Made by a program: the position numbers and the translations under genes | Assembly: GCA_963739175.1 (NCBI GenBank) | Contig: CAVTZH010000003.1 | Coordinates: 113,416 to 177,415, forward strand | DNA from: VAZQ01 sp963739175 | GTDB taxonomy: Bacteria > Pseudomonadota > Alphaproteobacteria > Rhizobiales > Xanthobacteraceae | DNA length: 64,000 nt | Reading direction: 5' to 3' | The notes under the pieces: model-generated | What the model was told of the DNA's origin: nothing | The model's database searches: none | The model's input: only the letters and a program-made list of their open reading frames with translations | Part shown: piece by piece, positions 36,489 to 47,385 of the stretch | Position numbering within the stretch: position 1 is the first letter of the stretch | How the letters are laid out: the number at the start of each line of letters is the position of its first letter

Positions 36489-38647
36489 ATGACGGCGCTT
36501 ACGACAGAGGCGGTGGCCGTGATCGAAGGCCGCCACGCCGACCCGTTCCGCTACCTCGGCCCGCACGTGGAAGCCGGCGCCCCGGTCGTTCGCGTCCTTC
36601 TTCCCGGCGCACGTGAGGTCACGGCTTTCGGGAACCGTGGTGACGATTATCCGCTCACGCGCATCCACGAGGCGGGACTGTTCGTCGGCCGGCGTCCGGA
36701 CGATGCCGGCGCCTATCGCCTGCGCGTCCGCTTCGGCGAGAGCGATTGTAGAGCTGGAGGACCCGTATCGTTTCCCGCCGGTGCTGTCCGATCTCGATCT
36801 CCATCTTCTGGGCGAGGGCACGCATCTTCAGCTCCACGATAAGCTCGGCGCGCACCCGCTTGTCCACGGGGGCGTCCCGGGTGTCGTCTTCGCGGTGTTT
36901 GCGCCCAATGCTAAACGCGTGAGCGTCGTCGGCGACTTCAACAATTGGGACGGGCGCCGCCATGCCATGCGCGTGCGCGGCAACGGCTTTTGGGAGATTT
37001 TTGCGCCCGCGGTCGCGGCCGGCGACAAATACAAGTTCGAGATTTTGGGTGCCGACGGAAAGCTCCTCCCGCTCAAATCCGATCCGATGGCGTTTGCCGC
37101 CGAGCTGCGCCCACAGACGGCATCGATCGTCGTCGAAGCGCCGGCGATCGATCGTCCGTCGTCGGCGCCTGCCGGCTGCAACGCGCGCGAAGCTCCGATC
37201 TCGATCTATGAAATTCATCTCGGCTCGTGGCGGCGGCGACCCGACGCGGGCCATCGCTGGCTGACCTATCGCGAGCTCGCCGACGCGCTGCCGGCCTATG
37301 TGCGCGATCTCAATTTCACCCATGTCGAGTTCATGCCGGTCACCGAGCATCCGTTTGACGGCTCCTGGGGCTATCAGCCGACCGGCATGTTCGCGCCGAC
37401 CAGCCGTTTCGGAAGCCCCGCCGATTTCGCAGCGCTGGTCGAGGCCTGTCATCGCGCCGGGCTTGGCGTCATCCTCGACTGGGTGCCCGGCCATTTTCCG
37501 GACGACGCTCACGGCCTCGCGCGCTTCGACGGCACCGCGCTCTACGAGCACGCCGATGCCAAGCAGGCGCGGCACGTCGATTGGGATACTCTGATCTACA
37601 ATCATGGGCGCACCGAGGTCGCCAACTTCCTGCTCGCGAGCGCGCTGTTCTGGTTCGATCGCTACAAGGTCGACGGCCTGCGCGTCGATGCGGTCGCATC
37701 GATGCTTTACCTCGACTACAGCCGGCCCGACGGCGGCTGGATTCCGAACAAGTACGGCGGCCGCGAAAATCTCGAAGCGCTGGCGTTCCTGCGCCGCTTC
37801 AATATGGAAGTGTTCGGACGCTTCCCGCACGCGACCACGGCGGCCGAGGAATCGACGGCGTGGCCGATGGTGTCGCGGCCCGGTGCACGATGGCGGCCTC
37901 GGCTTCGGCTACAAGTGGAACATGGGGTGGATGAACGACACCCTCGACTACATGTCGAAGGATCCGATCCACCGGAAGTATCACCACAATCAGATCACGT
38001 TCGGGCTGCTTTACGCCTTTACCGAGAATTTCATTCTGCCGCTGTCGCACGACGAGGTCGTGCACGGCAAGCGCTCGATCCTCGGCCGCATGCCGGGCGA
38101 CGAATGGCAGCGCTTCGCGAACGTGCGCGCCTATTACGGCTTCATGTTCGGTCATCCCGGCAAGAAGCTGATGTTCATGGGCGGCGAGTTCGCGCAGGAG
38201 CGGGAATGGCAGCACGACCATTCGCTCGACTGGCATCTCGTCGACAAGCCGCCGCATGCGGGCGTTCAAGCGCTGGTGCGCGATCTCAATCGCGTCTATC
38301 GCAGCATGCCGGCCTTGCATGAGCTTGATTGCGAGGGCGCCGGCTTCGAATGGCTTATCCTCGACGACGTCGACAACAGCGTGTTCGCGTGGCTGCGCAA
38401 GGGCAGGGACGAGCGCGCGCGCTGCCTGGTGGTCGTCAACTTCACGCCGCAAACCCATCACGGCTATCGCGTCCCGGTGCCGTTCGCCGGCGCGTGGCGC
38501 GAAGTGCTCAACACCGACGCTGCGATCTACGGTGGCAGCAATGCCGGCAATGCGGGACACGTGAACGCGACGGCGGGTGCGGGCGGCGCCGAGCTACGCC
38601 TTACCGTTCCGCCGCTGGCGACGATCTACCTGGTTCCGGAGCGCTAG
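36489..38647 (+). CDS. glgB: 1,4-alpha-glucan branching enzyme GlgB (apparent frameshifts)
   Basis: About 718 residues after repair. It makes alpha-1,6 branches in glycogen. The N-terminal part has VIEGRHADPFRYLGPHVEAG and the CBM48 block FNNWDGRRHAMRVRGNGFWE. The GH13 core shows the nucleophile in DGLRVDAVASMLYLDYSRPD, the Glu in TTAAEESTAWP and LPLSHDEVVHGKRS. Two +1 shifts (near 36747 and 37880) separate the frames, and removing them gives 719 codons. GlgB is followed by glgX two bases later and lies in a compact glycogen cluster. Loss of function by these shifts is unlikely given the pattern in the window. Confidence 0.9.
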
Positions 38648-38649
38648 GC

Positions 38650-40721
38650 ATGCGCCTTTCGGCTGGGACGCCGCACGCACTCGGTGCGACCGTCGACGAT
38701 AGCGGGACGAACTTCGCCCTGTTCTCGGCGCATGCGGAGAAGGTCGAGCTGTGCCTGTTCGACGCAAGCCGCGAGGTTGCGCGCATCGCGCTGCCGGAGC
38801 GAACCGGCGATATCTGGCACGGGCATGTTGCCGGCATCGGCGCCGGGCAACTGTATGGCTATCGCGTGCACGGGCCGTATGAGCCTGAGCATGGACACCG
38901 CTTCAATCCCAACAAGCTGCTGCTCGATCCCTATGCCAGGCAGCTCGCGGGAGAATTGACCCCGAGCGATTTGCACTACGGCTTTCAATACGACAGCGCC
39001 CGCGAAGACCTTTCGTTCGACCGCCGCGACAACGCCGCCGTGATGCCGAAGGCGGTGGTGACGGCCAAGGCCGTTCCACAGGCAAGACGATCGCGGCCGC
39101 TGGTCGCCTGGGAAGACACCATCATCTACGAGGCGCATGTCAAAGGCCTGACCAAGCTGCGGCAGGACGTTCCCGCGGAGTTGCGGGGCACGTTCGGCGC
39201 GCTGTGCGCGCCCGCCATGATCGATCATCTCAGGCGGCTTGGTGTGACCACCGTCGAGCTGCTTCCGATCCAAACGTTCATCGACGAGCCGTTCCTGACG
39301 GCGCGCGGCTTGAGCAACTATTGGGGCTACAACACGCTGAATTTCTTCACGGCGGATCCGCGCTTCGGAACGCTCGATGCGTTCGCGCACGACGATCCGG
39401 CGACTGCACGACGCCGGGATCGAGGTGATCCTCGACGTCGTCTACAACCACACCGCCGAGGGCGATCATCTCGGGCGGACGCTGAGCTTCCGCGGCATCG
39501 ACAACAAGTCGTACTACTGGCTCAAAGACGGCGAGCCGCGCCTCTACGAGAACTTCACCGGCTGCGGCAACGCGCTCAATCTCTCGCATCCGATGGTCCG
39601 CGCGATGGTCGTGGATTCGCTGCGTCATTGGGTCGGAGGCCTGCGACGTCGACGGCTTCCGGTTCGACCTCGCGACCACGCTCGCGCGCGGGCCGGACGG
39701 CTTCGACGGCCATTCGGCGTTCTTCCAGGCGATCTGGGCCGAGCCCGCGCTCGCCAACGTCAAGCTGATCGCCGAGCCGTGGGACATCGGGCCCGGCGGC
39801 TACCGCGTCGGCGCGTTCCCGCCGGAATGGTCGGAATGGAACGATGCCTTCCGCCGCACGCTGCGGCGCTATTGGGCCGGCGAGGGCGACCTGATCGGCG
39901 AGGTGGCGACGCGGATGACCGGCTCCGCCGACATCTTCGAGCACCATCGCCGCACGCCGCGCGCGAGCATCAATCACGTCACGGTGCACGACGGCTTCAC
40001 GCTCGCCGATCTCGTCAGCTACGAGCGCAAGCACAACGAGGCCAACCGCGAGGACAATCGCGACGGGGCGGAGTTCAACCTGAGCACGAATGGCGGCGTC
40101 GAAGGCCCGACCGGCAACGCCGACATCATCGCCACGCGGCAGAAACTTCGGCGCAATTTCCTGGCCACGCTGCTGCTGGCGCAAGGCGTGCCGCTCCTGC
40201 TCGCCGGCGATGAAGTCGGCAACAGCCAGGGCGGCAACAACAACGCCTATTGCCAGGACAATGAGATCGGCTGGGTCGACTGGTCGGGCCTCGGCCGCAC
40301 GGGCGAGGATATGACCGCGCTTGTCGGGAAGCTCACGGAATTGCGCCGGCGCTTCCCGCAGCTGCAGGGGCGGCGCTGGCTCGACGGCCGCCGCGCTGAC
40401 GGGACGCACGATGTGCTGTGGCTGACACCGGATGCCACCGAGATGACGGAACAGGACTGGCGATTTCCGAACAGCCGCTTCCTGTCATATGTGCTGGCGG
40501 CCGACGAGCGCGGGCAATCTCCGCTGTTTCTGGTGTTCAACGCCGCGCCGGAGGACATTGCATTCACGCTGCCGAAGGTGCCCGGCGGCGATCATTGGAT
40601 GAAGGTCCTTGATACCTCGTCGGAGGCACCGAAAAGCGAAACCCACGCTGCGGGCACGCGCCTGATTGCGCGGGGACGATCCGTCCTCGTCTTCAGCGGC
40701 GCAGCGCCGCCGGCCGCGTGA
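38650..40721 (+). CDS. glgX: Glycogen debranching enzyme GlgX (apparent frameshifts)
   Basis: About 689 residues after repair, an isoamylase-type GH13 enzyme that removes the short branches left by GlgP. Blocks include AGTPHALGATVDDSGTNFAL, YGYRVHGPYEPEHGHRFN, WEDTIIYEAHVKGLTKL, ILDVVYNHTAEGDHLGRTLS, DVDGFRFDLATTLARGPDG with the nucleophile, and LIAEPWDIGPGGYRVGAFP with the Glu. Two +1 shifts (near 39405 and 39647) split the gene; removing them gives 690 codons. It starts two bases after glgB ends and overlaps the stop of the convergent pfkB-type gene by 29 bp. Confidence 0.9.
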
Positions 40722-41664
40722 CCTTGGCCTCGCTCCAGGCGTCCGACACGACCTCGAGCTCGACCGGGCTCGTGCGCCGTATATCGAACCGCGCCGCGGT
40801 CTCGTTGATCTGCGCGAGCGTCGGCAGGCTCGCCTCGTTGCCGAGATGCTGGATCGCGTAAGACGACGCGGCGCGCGCGAACTTGAAGTGCTGCTCCCAG
40901 CCGACATCCGGATCGACCAGATACGAATACATGTAGGCGCCGTGGAAGATGTCGCCCGCTCCGTTGGTGTCGATGACTTTGTCGTCGGGGATGCTCAGCG
41001 CCGGCATGAAGCGCTCGGTCTTGCTCTCGTCGTACCAGAGCATGCCGCGCGACCCCATGGTGACGGCGCCGACCTTGCAGCCGCGCGAGCGCAGATAGGT
41101 GAGCATCTCGCCGGGGGTGAGCTTCATCTGCTCGCACAGCCGTTCCGCCACCACGGCGGTGCTGATGAAGCCGAGGAGGTCATGGGTGTTGGACCGGATG
41201 CCGCCGCCGTCGAGCGACGTCAGGATGCCGGCCTCATGGCAGATCTTCGCGTAGTGGATGGCGGCGTCGGCGAGATGTCCGTCGACATGCAGCGCGCGGC
41301 AGCCGGCGAGGTTGAGCACCGGAAACGGATGCCGGAAGTTGTCGTCGCGGCAGCGCACGATCGCGCGCTGGCCGCCCTTCGGCATGATGAAGGAGAGCGA
41401 CGACTGCGCAACCTTTCGGTGATGAATGGAGATCGAATACTTAGCCGCCATGTCGACGAACATGCGGCCGAGCCAGTCGTCCGCCACCGAGGCCATCAGG
41501 TCGGGGGCGATTCCGAGCTTGGCGCAGCAGAACGCGGCGGTGACGGCGTTGCCGCCGAACGCCACGGCGTAGTCGCGCGCCACCGTCTTGGCGTCGCCGG
41601 TCGGCAACTCGTCCGCGAGGAAGGTGATGTCGATGTAGCTCTGGCCGATGAAGAGTGCCTTCAT
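40693..41664 (-). CDS. PfkB-family carbohydrate kinase
   Basis: A 323-residue ribokinase-like kinase. The PfkB signatures are GQSYIDITFLADELPTG and FGGNAVTAAFCCAKLG at the N-terminus and the ATP/catalytic IDTNGAGDIFHGAYMYSYLV at the C-terminus, where Asp of DTNGAGD is the catalytic base. The sugar phosphorylated is unknown; its place between glgX and ppc suggests carbohydrate metabolism. The start follows AAGGAAA. Only the 3' ends of this gene and glgX overlap, so their transcripts could interfere. It lies directly downstream of ppc (5-bp gap), which suggests co-transcription. Confidence 0.87.
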   Translation of the reverse strand: MKALFIGQSYIDITFLADELPTGDAKTVARDYAVAFGGNAVTAAFCCAKLGIAPDLMASVADDWLGRMFVDMAAKYSISIHHRKVAQSSLSFIMPKGGQRAIVRCRDDNFRHPFPVLNLAGCRALHVDGHLADAAIHYAKICHEAGILTSLDGGGIRSNTHDLLGFISTAVVAERLCEQMKLTPGEMLTYLRSRGCKVGAVTMGSRGMLWYDESKTERFMPALSIPDDKVIDTNGAGDIFHGAYMYSYLVDPDVGWEQHFKFARAASSYAIQHLGNEASLPTLAQINETAARFDIRRTSPVELEVVSDAWSEAKVTRPAALRR

Positions 41665-41669
41665 TTTCC

Positions 41670-44423
41670 TTATCCGCTGTTCCGCAAGCCGGCGGCGATG
41701 CCGTTGATAGTGAGATGGATGGCCTGGACGACCCGCTCGTCGGTGTCGCCGGCGCGGTAGCGCTTCAACAGCTCGAGCTGCACGTGATTGAGCGGATCGA
41801 TATAGGGGAAGCGGTCGCGGATGGTGCGGGCGAGCGCCGGGTTGCGCTCCAACAGCGAATTCTGCTTGAGGATCGTCAAGAGCGACTGCCGCGAACGCTC
41901 ATACTCGTCGCAGATGCGCGCGAAGATCGCCTCGCGCAGTTGTGCGTCGGCGACCAGCTCCTTGTAGCGCGCGGCGATCCCGATGTCGCTCTTCGCCAGC
42001 ACCATGTCCATGTTCGAGAGCAGCGTCTGGAAGAACGGCCATTCGCGCGCCATGGTCTGCAGCAGCGCCATGCCGCTGTCGGGATGCTTCTCGATCCAGG
42101 CGGCGATCGCCGAGCCGAAGCCGTACCAGGCCGGCAGCATCAGCCGGCATTGCGCCCAGCCGAACACCCACGGGATCGCCCGCAGATCCTCGACGCGGGT
42201 CGACTTCTTGCGCGAGGCCGGACGGCTGCCGATGTGCAGGTTGGCGATTTCGCTGATCACCGTCGATTCCCAGAAATATCGCTCGAAGCCCTCGGTCTCG
42301 TAGACCAAGGCCCGATAGGCGCGATACGCGTGCGCAGAGAGCTCCTCCATCGCCTCGATGAATTCCGGGCGCGGCGCCGCCTCCTGCGGATGCAGCAGCG
42401 CGACCTCCAGCATCGCCGCGACCAGGTGGTCGAGGTTCTGCCGGCCGAGCTCGGGATTGAGATACTTGCCGGCGATGACCTCACCCTGCTCGGTGACACG
42501 GATGCCGGCCCCAACGGCGCCAGCGGGCTGCGCCAGGATGGCCTCGTAGCTCGGGCCGCCGCCGCGGCCGACCGATCCGCCGCGGCCGTGGAACAGCCGC
42601 AGCCCGACCTTGCGGCGCTGGAACACGTCGATCAGCGCCATCTCCGCCTTCTGAAGCTCCCATCCGGAGGTCAGGAAGCCGCCATCCTTGTTGCTGTCGG
42701 AATAGCCGATCATCACCTCCTGCACGCGGCCGCGGCCGTCGAGCAGGCGTGTGTAGTCGGAGATGGACAAAAGCGAGTCCATGACCTTGCCGCAGTTGCG
42801 CAGGTCGTCGATGGTCTCGAACAGCGGCACGATATTGAGGTCGAGCTTCTGATCGCGCACGCGCAGCAGCCCAACTTCTTTCAGCAGCAGCGCCACCTCG
42901 AGCACGTCGGAGACGGTGGTGGCTTTCGAGATCACGTAATTCGGGACGGCATCCTTGCCGTAGCGGCGGTGGATGTCGGCGGCCGTGCGCAGGATCGCGA
43001 GTTCGCCCGCGGTCTCTTCCGAATAGGTCACGAACGGCGAAATCAGCGGCCGCGCAGTCGAAAGCTCGGCCAACAGGACCGCGATGCGCGACTGTTCCGG
43101 CATCTGGCGATAGTCCTCACCCGAACCGGTCTCGAACAGTTCGCTCAGGACGCGCTCGTGCACATCCGAGTTCTGCCGCAGGTCGATGCTGGCGAGGTGG
43201 AATCCGAACACCTCCACCGCGCGCCGCAGCATGCGCAACCGTCCGCGCGCGATCATCGCCGAGCCGTTGGCGACCAGCGACCGATAGAGGATGTCGAGAT
43301 CGCCGCGCAATTCGGCGGCGGTCGCGTAAGGCTTGGCATCCGCCACTTCGTGGCGCGGCAGCACGTGCTGCCCAAACCCGCGCGCCGAGGCGACGAGCCG
43401 CGCGTAGATGCCAACGATGGCCTGCCGATACGGCTCGGACGCGCGACGGGGGGAATCGTCCGGGTTGCGGCTGACCAATTCCTCGAGTTGCGACGATACG
43501 CTGACGCGGGCGCGGTTGAGCGACAGCTCGGCGCCGAGCAGATGCAACTCGTCGAGATAGAAATCGAGCACCCGCTTGCTCTGCATCTCGATCGCCTGCC
43601 GCAGCACGTCCGCGTTCACGAACGGGTTGCCGTCGCGATCGCCGCCGATCCAGCTTCCCATGCGGATGAAGGAGGGCAGCTCGGTGTTGCTCCAGGCCGG
43701 ATCGTTGGCGGCGAGGCCGTCCTCCAGGTCAGCATAAAGCGCGGGCACTTCGCCGAAGAATGTGTGGTCGTAATACGAAAGCCCGTTGGAGACTTCATCC
43801 ACGACGGTCGGGCGTCCACGCCGCAGCAGGCTCGTCTGCCAAAGCGTCAGGATCGCGCGCGCCAAGGCGCTGTCGGCGGCCGCGGCCTCCCGCGGGGTCA
43901 GCGGCATCCGATCGCGGTCCGCGAGCAGTTGCGCCACTTCCATCTCGCGATCGAGCACGCTCTTCCTGCGCACTTCGGTCGGATGTGCGGTGAGCACGGG
44001 GCTGACAAGGATCGTGTCGAACAGCGCCTGCAAGGTTGCGCGCGACACGCCCGCCGTCTTGAGCGACGCCAGCGTGTTGTGGATGGTGCCGCGCAGCGCC
44101 GGTCCCTCATCTTGCTGCGCGCGCATGCAGCGGATCTGATGCTGGTCCTCGGCGATGTTGGCGAGATGCGAGAAATAGCTGAAGGCGCGCACCACCTCGA
44201 TGGTGCTGTCATGCGACAGGCTGTCGAGCAGGGCTTCGAGCTCGCGCCGGGCCGCTGCGTCACCCTCGCGCCGGAACGCGATCGAGATCTGCCGGATGCG
44301 TTCGACGGTCGCGAAGACCGCTTCGCCCTGTTGTTGCCGGACGGTGTCGCCGAGGACGCGCCCGACCAGCCGGACGTCGTCCCGCAGTGCCCGTTCGCGA
44401 TCGGGAAGTTCGAGAATGTTCAT
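41670..44423 (-). CDS. ppc: Phosphoenolpyruvate carboxylase Ppc
   Basis: A 917-residue enzyme that carboxylates phosphoenolpyruvate with bicarbonate to oxaloacetate. Catalytic and binding blocks are present: LVSPVLTAHPTEVRRKSV with its His, SWIGGDRDGNPFVNADVL, DSNKDGGFLTSGWELQKAEM, LFHGRGGSVGRGGGPSYEAI and the C-terminal NGIAAGLRNSG, the usual QNTG-like end. Full length and intact. The start at 44423 follows a short leader. Downstream it is 5 bp from the PfkB kinase gene; upstream is glgA. It refills the TCA cycle, and its position inside the glycogen cluster is unusual. Confidence 0.95.
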   Translation of the reverse strand: MNILELPDRERALRDDVRLVGRVLGDTVRQQQGEAVFATVERIRQISIAFRREGDAAARRELEALLDSLSHDSTIEVVRAFSYFSHLANIAEDQHQIRCMRAQQDEGPALRGTIHNTLASLKTAGVSRATLQALFDTILVSPVLTAHPTEVRRKSVLDREMEVAQLLADRDRMPLTPREAAAADSALARAILTLWQTSLLRRGRPTVVDEVSNGLSYYDHTFFGEVPALYADLEDGLAANDPAWSNTELPSFIRMGSWIGGDRDGNPFVNADVLRQAIEMQSKRVLDFYLDELHLLGAELSLNRARVSVSSQLEELVSRNPDDSPRRASEPYRQAIVGIYARLVASARGFGQHVLPRHEVADAKPYATAAELRGDLDILYRSLVANGSAMIARGRLRMLRRAVEVFGFHLASIDLRQNSDVHERVLSELFETGSGEDYRQMPEQSRIAVLLAELSTARPLISPFVTYSEETAGELAILRTAADIHRRYGKDAVPNYVISKATTVSDVLEVALLLKEVGLLRVRDQKLDLNIVPLFETIDDLRNCGKVMDSLLSISDYTRLLDGRGRVQEVMIGYSDSNKDGGFLTSGWELQKAEMALIDVFQRRKVGLRLFHGRGGSVGRGGGPSYEAILAQPAGAVGAGIRVTEQGEVIAGKYLNPELGRQNLDHLVAAMLEVALLHPQEAAPRPEFIEAMEELSAHAYRAYRALVYETEGFERYFWESTVISEIANLHIGSRPASRKKSTRVEDLRAIPWVFGWAQCRLMLPAWYGFGSAIAAWIEKHPDSGMALLQTMAREWPFFQTLLSNMDMVLAKSDIGIAARYKELVADAQLREAIFARICDEYERSRQSLLTILKQNSLLERNPALARTIRDRFPYIDPLNHVQLELLKRYRAGDTDERVVQAIHLTINGIAAGLRNSG

Positions 44424-44531
44424 GCTGCGCCCCGTCCAGTCGCTCCGCGTCGGACCAAGCCCTTGAAGCCTTGGCTTGCAAGAAGTGCGCCTGAAGGGAG
44501 GGGGCTGAAGTGCCCTGAAACCCGGCAATGC

Positions 44532-45977
44532 CTAGTTTTTGGCCGTCAGCAGCTGGGTATAGAGCTTGAAGAACGCGTTTGCGGGCTCGGCCCAGGAGAC
44601 GTCGGCTTTCATGCCGTTCGCCTGGAGGGTCAGCCATGCGGCGCGGTCAGACCAGAGGTCGGCGGCGCGATGCAGTGTCGCTTCGAGCGCCTCGTACGTG
44701 ACCGGGGAGAATTGCAGGCCAGTCGCTTTCGCGGGCCCAGCGGCAAGATCGATGACCGTGTCCGCTAGTCCGCCGACCTTGGCCACGACCGGGATCGCGC
44801 CATAGCGCATGGCGCAAAGCTGCGTCAGTCCGCACGGCTCGAACCGCGAAGGGACGAGGACGGCGTCGGCGCCAGCCTGGATCAGGTGCGCCAAGTCCTC
44901 GTCGTAGCCGACAATGCAGCCGACCTGTCCGCGGTGGGCCTGGGCCAATCCGGTGAGTCGCTGCTCAAGCTCAGGATCGCCGGTGCCGAGCACAGCAAGC
45001 TGCGCGCCACGGGCGACCAAAGCCGGCACGGCATCGCCTAGAAGGTCGAGCCCTTTCTGCCAGGCCATCCGGCTGATCACGGCGAAGAGGAGCGCGTCGG
45101 CATCGGGCACAAGGCCGAAGCGCTTCTGCAGCGCGGCCTTGTTCGGTGCCCGGCCGGACACGGTCGAGCGGCCGAACTTGGCGGCGATCCTTGAATCGGT
45201 TTCCGGATTCCAGACGTCGGTGTCGATGCCGTTGCGGATGCCGCTCAACACGGACGACCGCAGCCGCAACAATCCGTCGAGGCCGCAGCCGTTGGCGGAG
45301 GTCTGGATTTCCTGCGCGTAGGTCGGCGACACCGTGGTGATGCGGTCGGCGAATTGCAGGCCGGCCTTCAAAAAACCGATCATGCCGTAGCTCTCGACGC
45401 CGTCGATCGCGAACGCCTGGGAAGGCAGCCGCAGCCGGCCGAGCAGGTCGGGCGGGAATTGTCCCTGGTAAGCGAGGTTGTGGACCGTGAGCACGGTCGC
45501 GGGCCGCCGCTCACTCTGATAGGCGAGGTAGGCCATGGCGAGGCCAGCCTGCCAATCGTGACCGTGTACGACGTCGGGCGCAAAGCCCGCGATGTCGCCC
45601 AGCGCAATGCGCGCCGCGACGAACGACAGCGCGCCGAAGCGCAACGCATTGTCCGGCCAGTCGCCGCCGTCGGGTCCCGTGTAGGGATTGCCGGGCCGGT
45701 CGAACAGGTGCGGCGCGTCGAGCACGAGGAGATCGAGCCCGGCGCTGCGCGCGTGCAGGACCTGCGCGGTGCCGCCGAATAGATCGTCGAGGCTGAGGAC
45801 CCGGTCGGAGCGGGCGATCGCCGCCATGACCGCGGGATAGCCTGGAACCAGCGTCGTCGTATCGACGCCGTGCCGGCGCAAGGCCAGCGGCAACGCGCCG
45901 GTGACGTCGGCCAGACCGCCGGTTTTGACGAAGGGATAGATTTCCGAGGTAACGGCGAGGGCGGTGAGGGCGGTCAT
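44532..45977 (-). CDS. glgA: Glycogen synthase GlgA
   Basis: A 481-residue GT5 glycogen synthase that adds glucose from ADP-glucose. The N-terminal KTGGLADVTGALPLALRR is the ADP-glucose binding KTGGL motif, and the C-terminal part has SRMAWQKGLDLLGDAVPAL and PSRFEPCGLTQLCAMRYGAI with the conserved Glu of the ADP-glucose site. The start overlaps the glgC stop by ATGA, so ADP-glucose production and use are coupled. The frame is intact and the length is normal. Confidence 0.95.
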   Translation of the reverse strand: MTALTALAVTSEIYPFVKTGGLADVTGALPLALRRHGVDTTTLVPGYPAVMAAIARSDRVLSLDDLFGGTAQVLHARSAGLDLLVLDAPHLFDRPGNPYTGPDGGDWPDNALRFGALSFVAARIALGDIAGFAPDVVHGHDWQAGLAMAYLAYQSERRPATVLTVHNLAYQGQFPPDLLGRLRLPSQAFAIDGVESYGMIGFLKAGLQFADRITTVSPTYAQEIQTSANGCGLDGLLRLRSSVLSGIRNGIDTDVWNPETDSRIAAKFGRSTVSGRAPNKAALQKRFGLVPDADALLFAVISRMAWQKGLDLLGDAVPALVARGAQLAVLGTGDPELEQRLTGLAQAHRGQVGCIVGYDEDLAHLIQAGADAVLVPSRFEPCGLTQLCAMRYGAIPVVAKVGGLADTVIDLAAGPAKATGLQFSPVTYEALEATLHRAADLWSDRAAWLTLQANGMKADVSWAEPANAFFKLYTQLLTAKN

Positions 45978-47239
45978 CCGCCCAATTTGTCGATCATGGC
46001 CTGGGTGATCAAGCAGATGCCGCCTTCGCTACGACGGAACCGGGCCTCGTCGAACTCGGGATCTTCGCCAACGACCAGACCATTGGGAATGCGCACGCCG
46101 CGATCGACAATGACATTCTTGAGGCGGACCTCGCGTCCCACCACCACCTCCGGCAGCACGACCGCGTTCTCCACCTCCGAGAAGGAGTGAAGGTGGACGT
46201 TGGTGAACAGCAGCGACTGGCGGACCGAGGCGCCTGAAATGATGCAGCCGCCGGAGATCAGCGATGATACCGCCTGGCCGCGGCGCCCATCCTGGTCGTG
46301 CACGAATTTCGCCGGCGGTGAGATTTCGGCAAACGTCCAGATCGGCCAGTTGCGGTCGTAAAGATCGAGCTGCGGCACGATGTCGGTCAAGTCCATGTTG
46401 GCCGCCCAATAGGCGTCGAGCGTTCCGACGTCGCGCCAATAAGAGGCCGCCTGGCCGCTGGTGCGCACGCATGACCGCGAGAAGTGGTGCGCCACCGCGC
46501 TGCCGTGCTTCACGATGTAGGGGATGATGTCCTTGCCGAAGTCATGACTCGAATGCGGGTCGGCGGCGTCGCGGCGAAGCTGCTGGAACAGGAACGAGGT
46601 GTCGAACACATAGATGCCCATGCTGGCGAGCGCCATGGACGGCTTGCCCGGCATGGTCGGCGGATCCTTCGGCTTCTCGACAAACGAGCGGATGTAGTTG
46701 TTGTCGTCGACATGCATGACGCCGAAGGCCGAGGCTTCGTTCAGGCCGACTTCCAGGCATCCCACTGTCACGTCGGCGTTCTGCTCGACGTGCTGCACCA
46801 GCATCGGCTCATAGTCCATCTTGTAGATGTGATCGCCGGCCAGGATGACGAGGTATTTGGGCGCGTAGCTCTCGATGATGTCGATGTTCTGGTAGACCGC
46901 GTCGGCCGTGCCCGCGTACCAGGCCTCGTCGGTGACGCGTTGGCTGGCGGGAAGGATGTCGAAGCTCTCGTTGCGCTCCAGCCGGAAGAAATTCCAGCCG
47001 CGCTGGAGATGGCGGATCAGGCTATGCGCCTTGTATTGGGTCGCAACCCCGATGCGCCGAATTCCGGAGTTCAGGGCGTTGGAGAGGGCGAAGTCGACGA
47101 TGCGGGACTTGCCCCCGAAATAGACCGCGGGCTTGGCCCGCCAGTCGGTCAGCTCCAGCAGGCGGCTCCCTTTGCCGCCGGCGAGCACATAGGCCATTGC
47201 CGAACGGGCAAACGGGGCGCCTGCGGTCAGGAACGGCAT
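45974..47239 (-). CDS. glgC: Glucose-1-phosphate adenylyltransferase GlgC
   Basis: A 421-residue ADP-glucose pyrophosphorylase that makes ADP-glucose from ATP and glucose-1-phosphate, the committed step of glycogen synthesis. The nucleotide loop is AYVLAGGKGSRLLELTDWRA, the glucose-1-phosphate site includes IYKMDYEPMLVQHV, and a left-handed beta-helix C-terminus follows (LLFTNVHLHSFSEVENAVVL). The start MPFLTAGAP at 47239 is preferred over a Met 8 codons earlier because AGGGC precedes it. It overlaps glgA by 4 bases. Confidence 0.94.
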   Translation of the reverse strand: MPFLTAGAPFARSAMAYVLAGGKGSRLLELTDWRAKPAVYFGGKSRIVDFALSNALNSGIRRIGVATQYKAHSLIRHLQRGWNFFRLERNESFDILPASQRVTDEAWYAGTADAVYQNIDIIESYAPKYLVILAGDHIYKMDYEPMLVQHVEQNADVTVGCLEVGLNEASAFGVMHVDDNNYIRSFVEKPKDPPTMPGKPSMALASMGIYVFDTSFLFQQLRRDAADPHSSHDFGKDIIPYIVKHGSAVAHHFSRSCVRTSGQAASYWRDVGTLDAYWAANMDLTDIVPQLDLYDRNWPIWTFAEISPPAKFVHDQDGRRGQAVSSLISGGCIISGASVRQSLLFTNVHLHSFSEVENAVVLPEVVVGREVRLKNVIVDRGVRIPNGLVVGEDPEFDEARFRRSEGGICLITQAMIDKLGG

Positions 47240-47385
47240 GACGTTGCCCTGGGCCCGGTGCACCGCGGCATGCCCGGTCCGTGGGCGGAACTGCCTAGAT
47301 TTTCACCACAGACCCATCCCGCGAGCGACATGCCCACAGATGAGCAAGTTGCATACCAATTCGGCAATCGGCGCCGGGCCGACGG

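Noticed and set aside
41655..44768. Very long plus-strand open frame (about 1,000 codons)
   Set aside because: It is antisense to ppc and arises from high GC content; it has no protein-like domains while the minus strand gives a clear PEP carboxylase.
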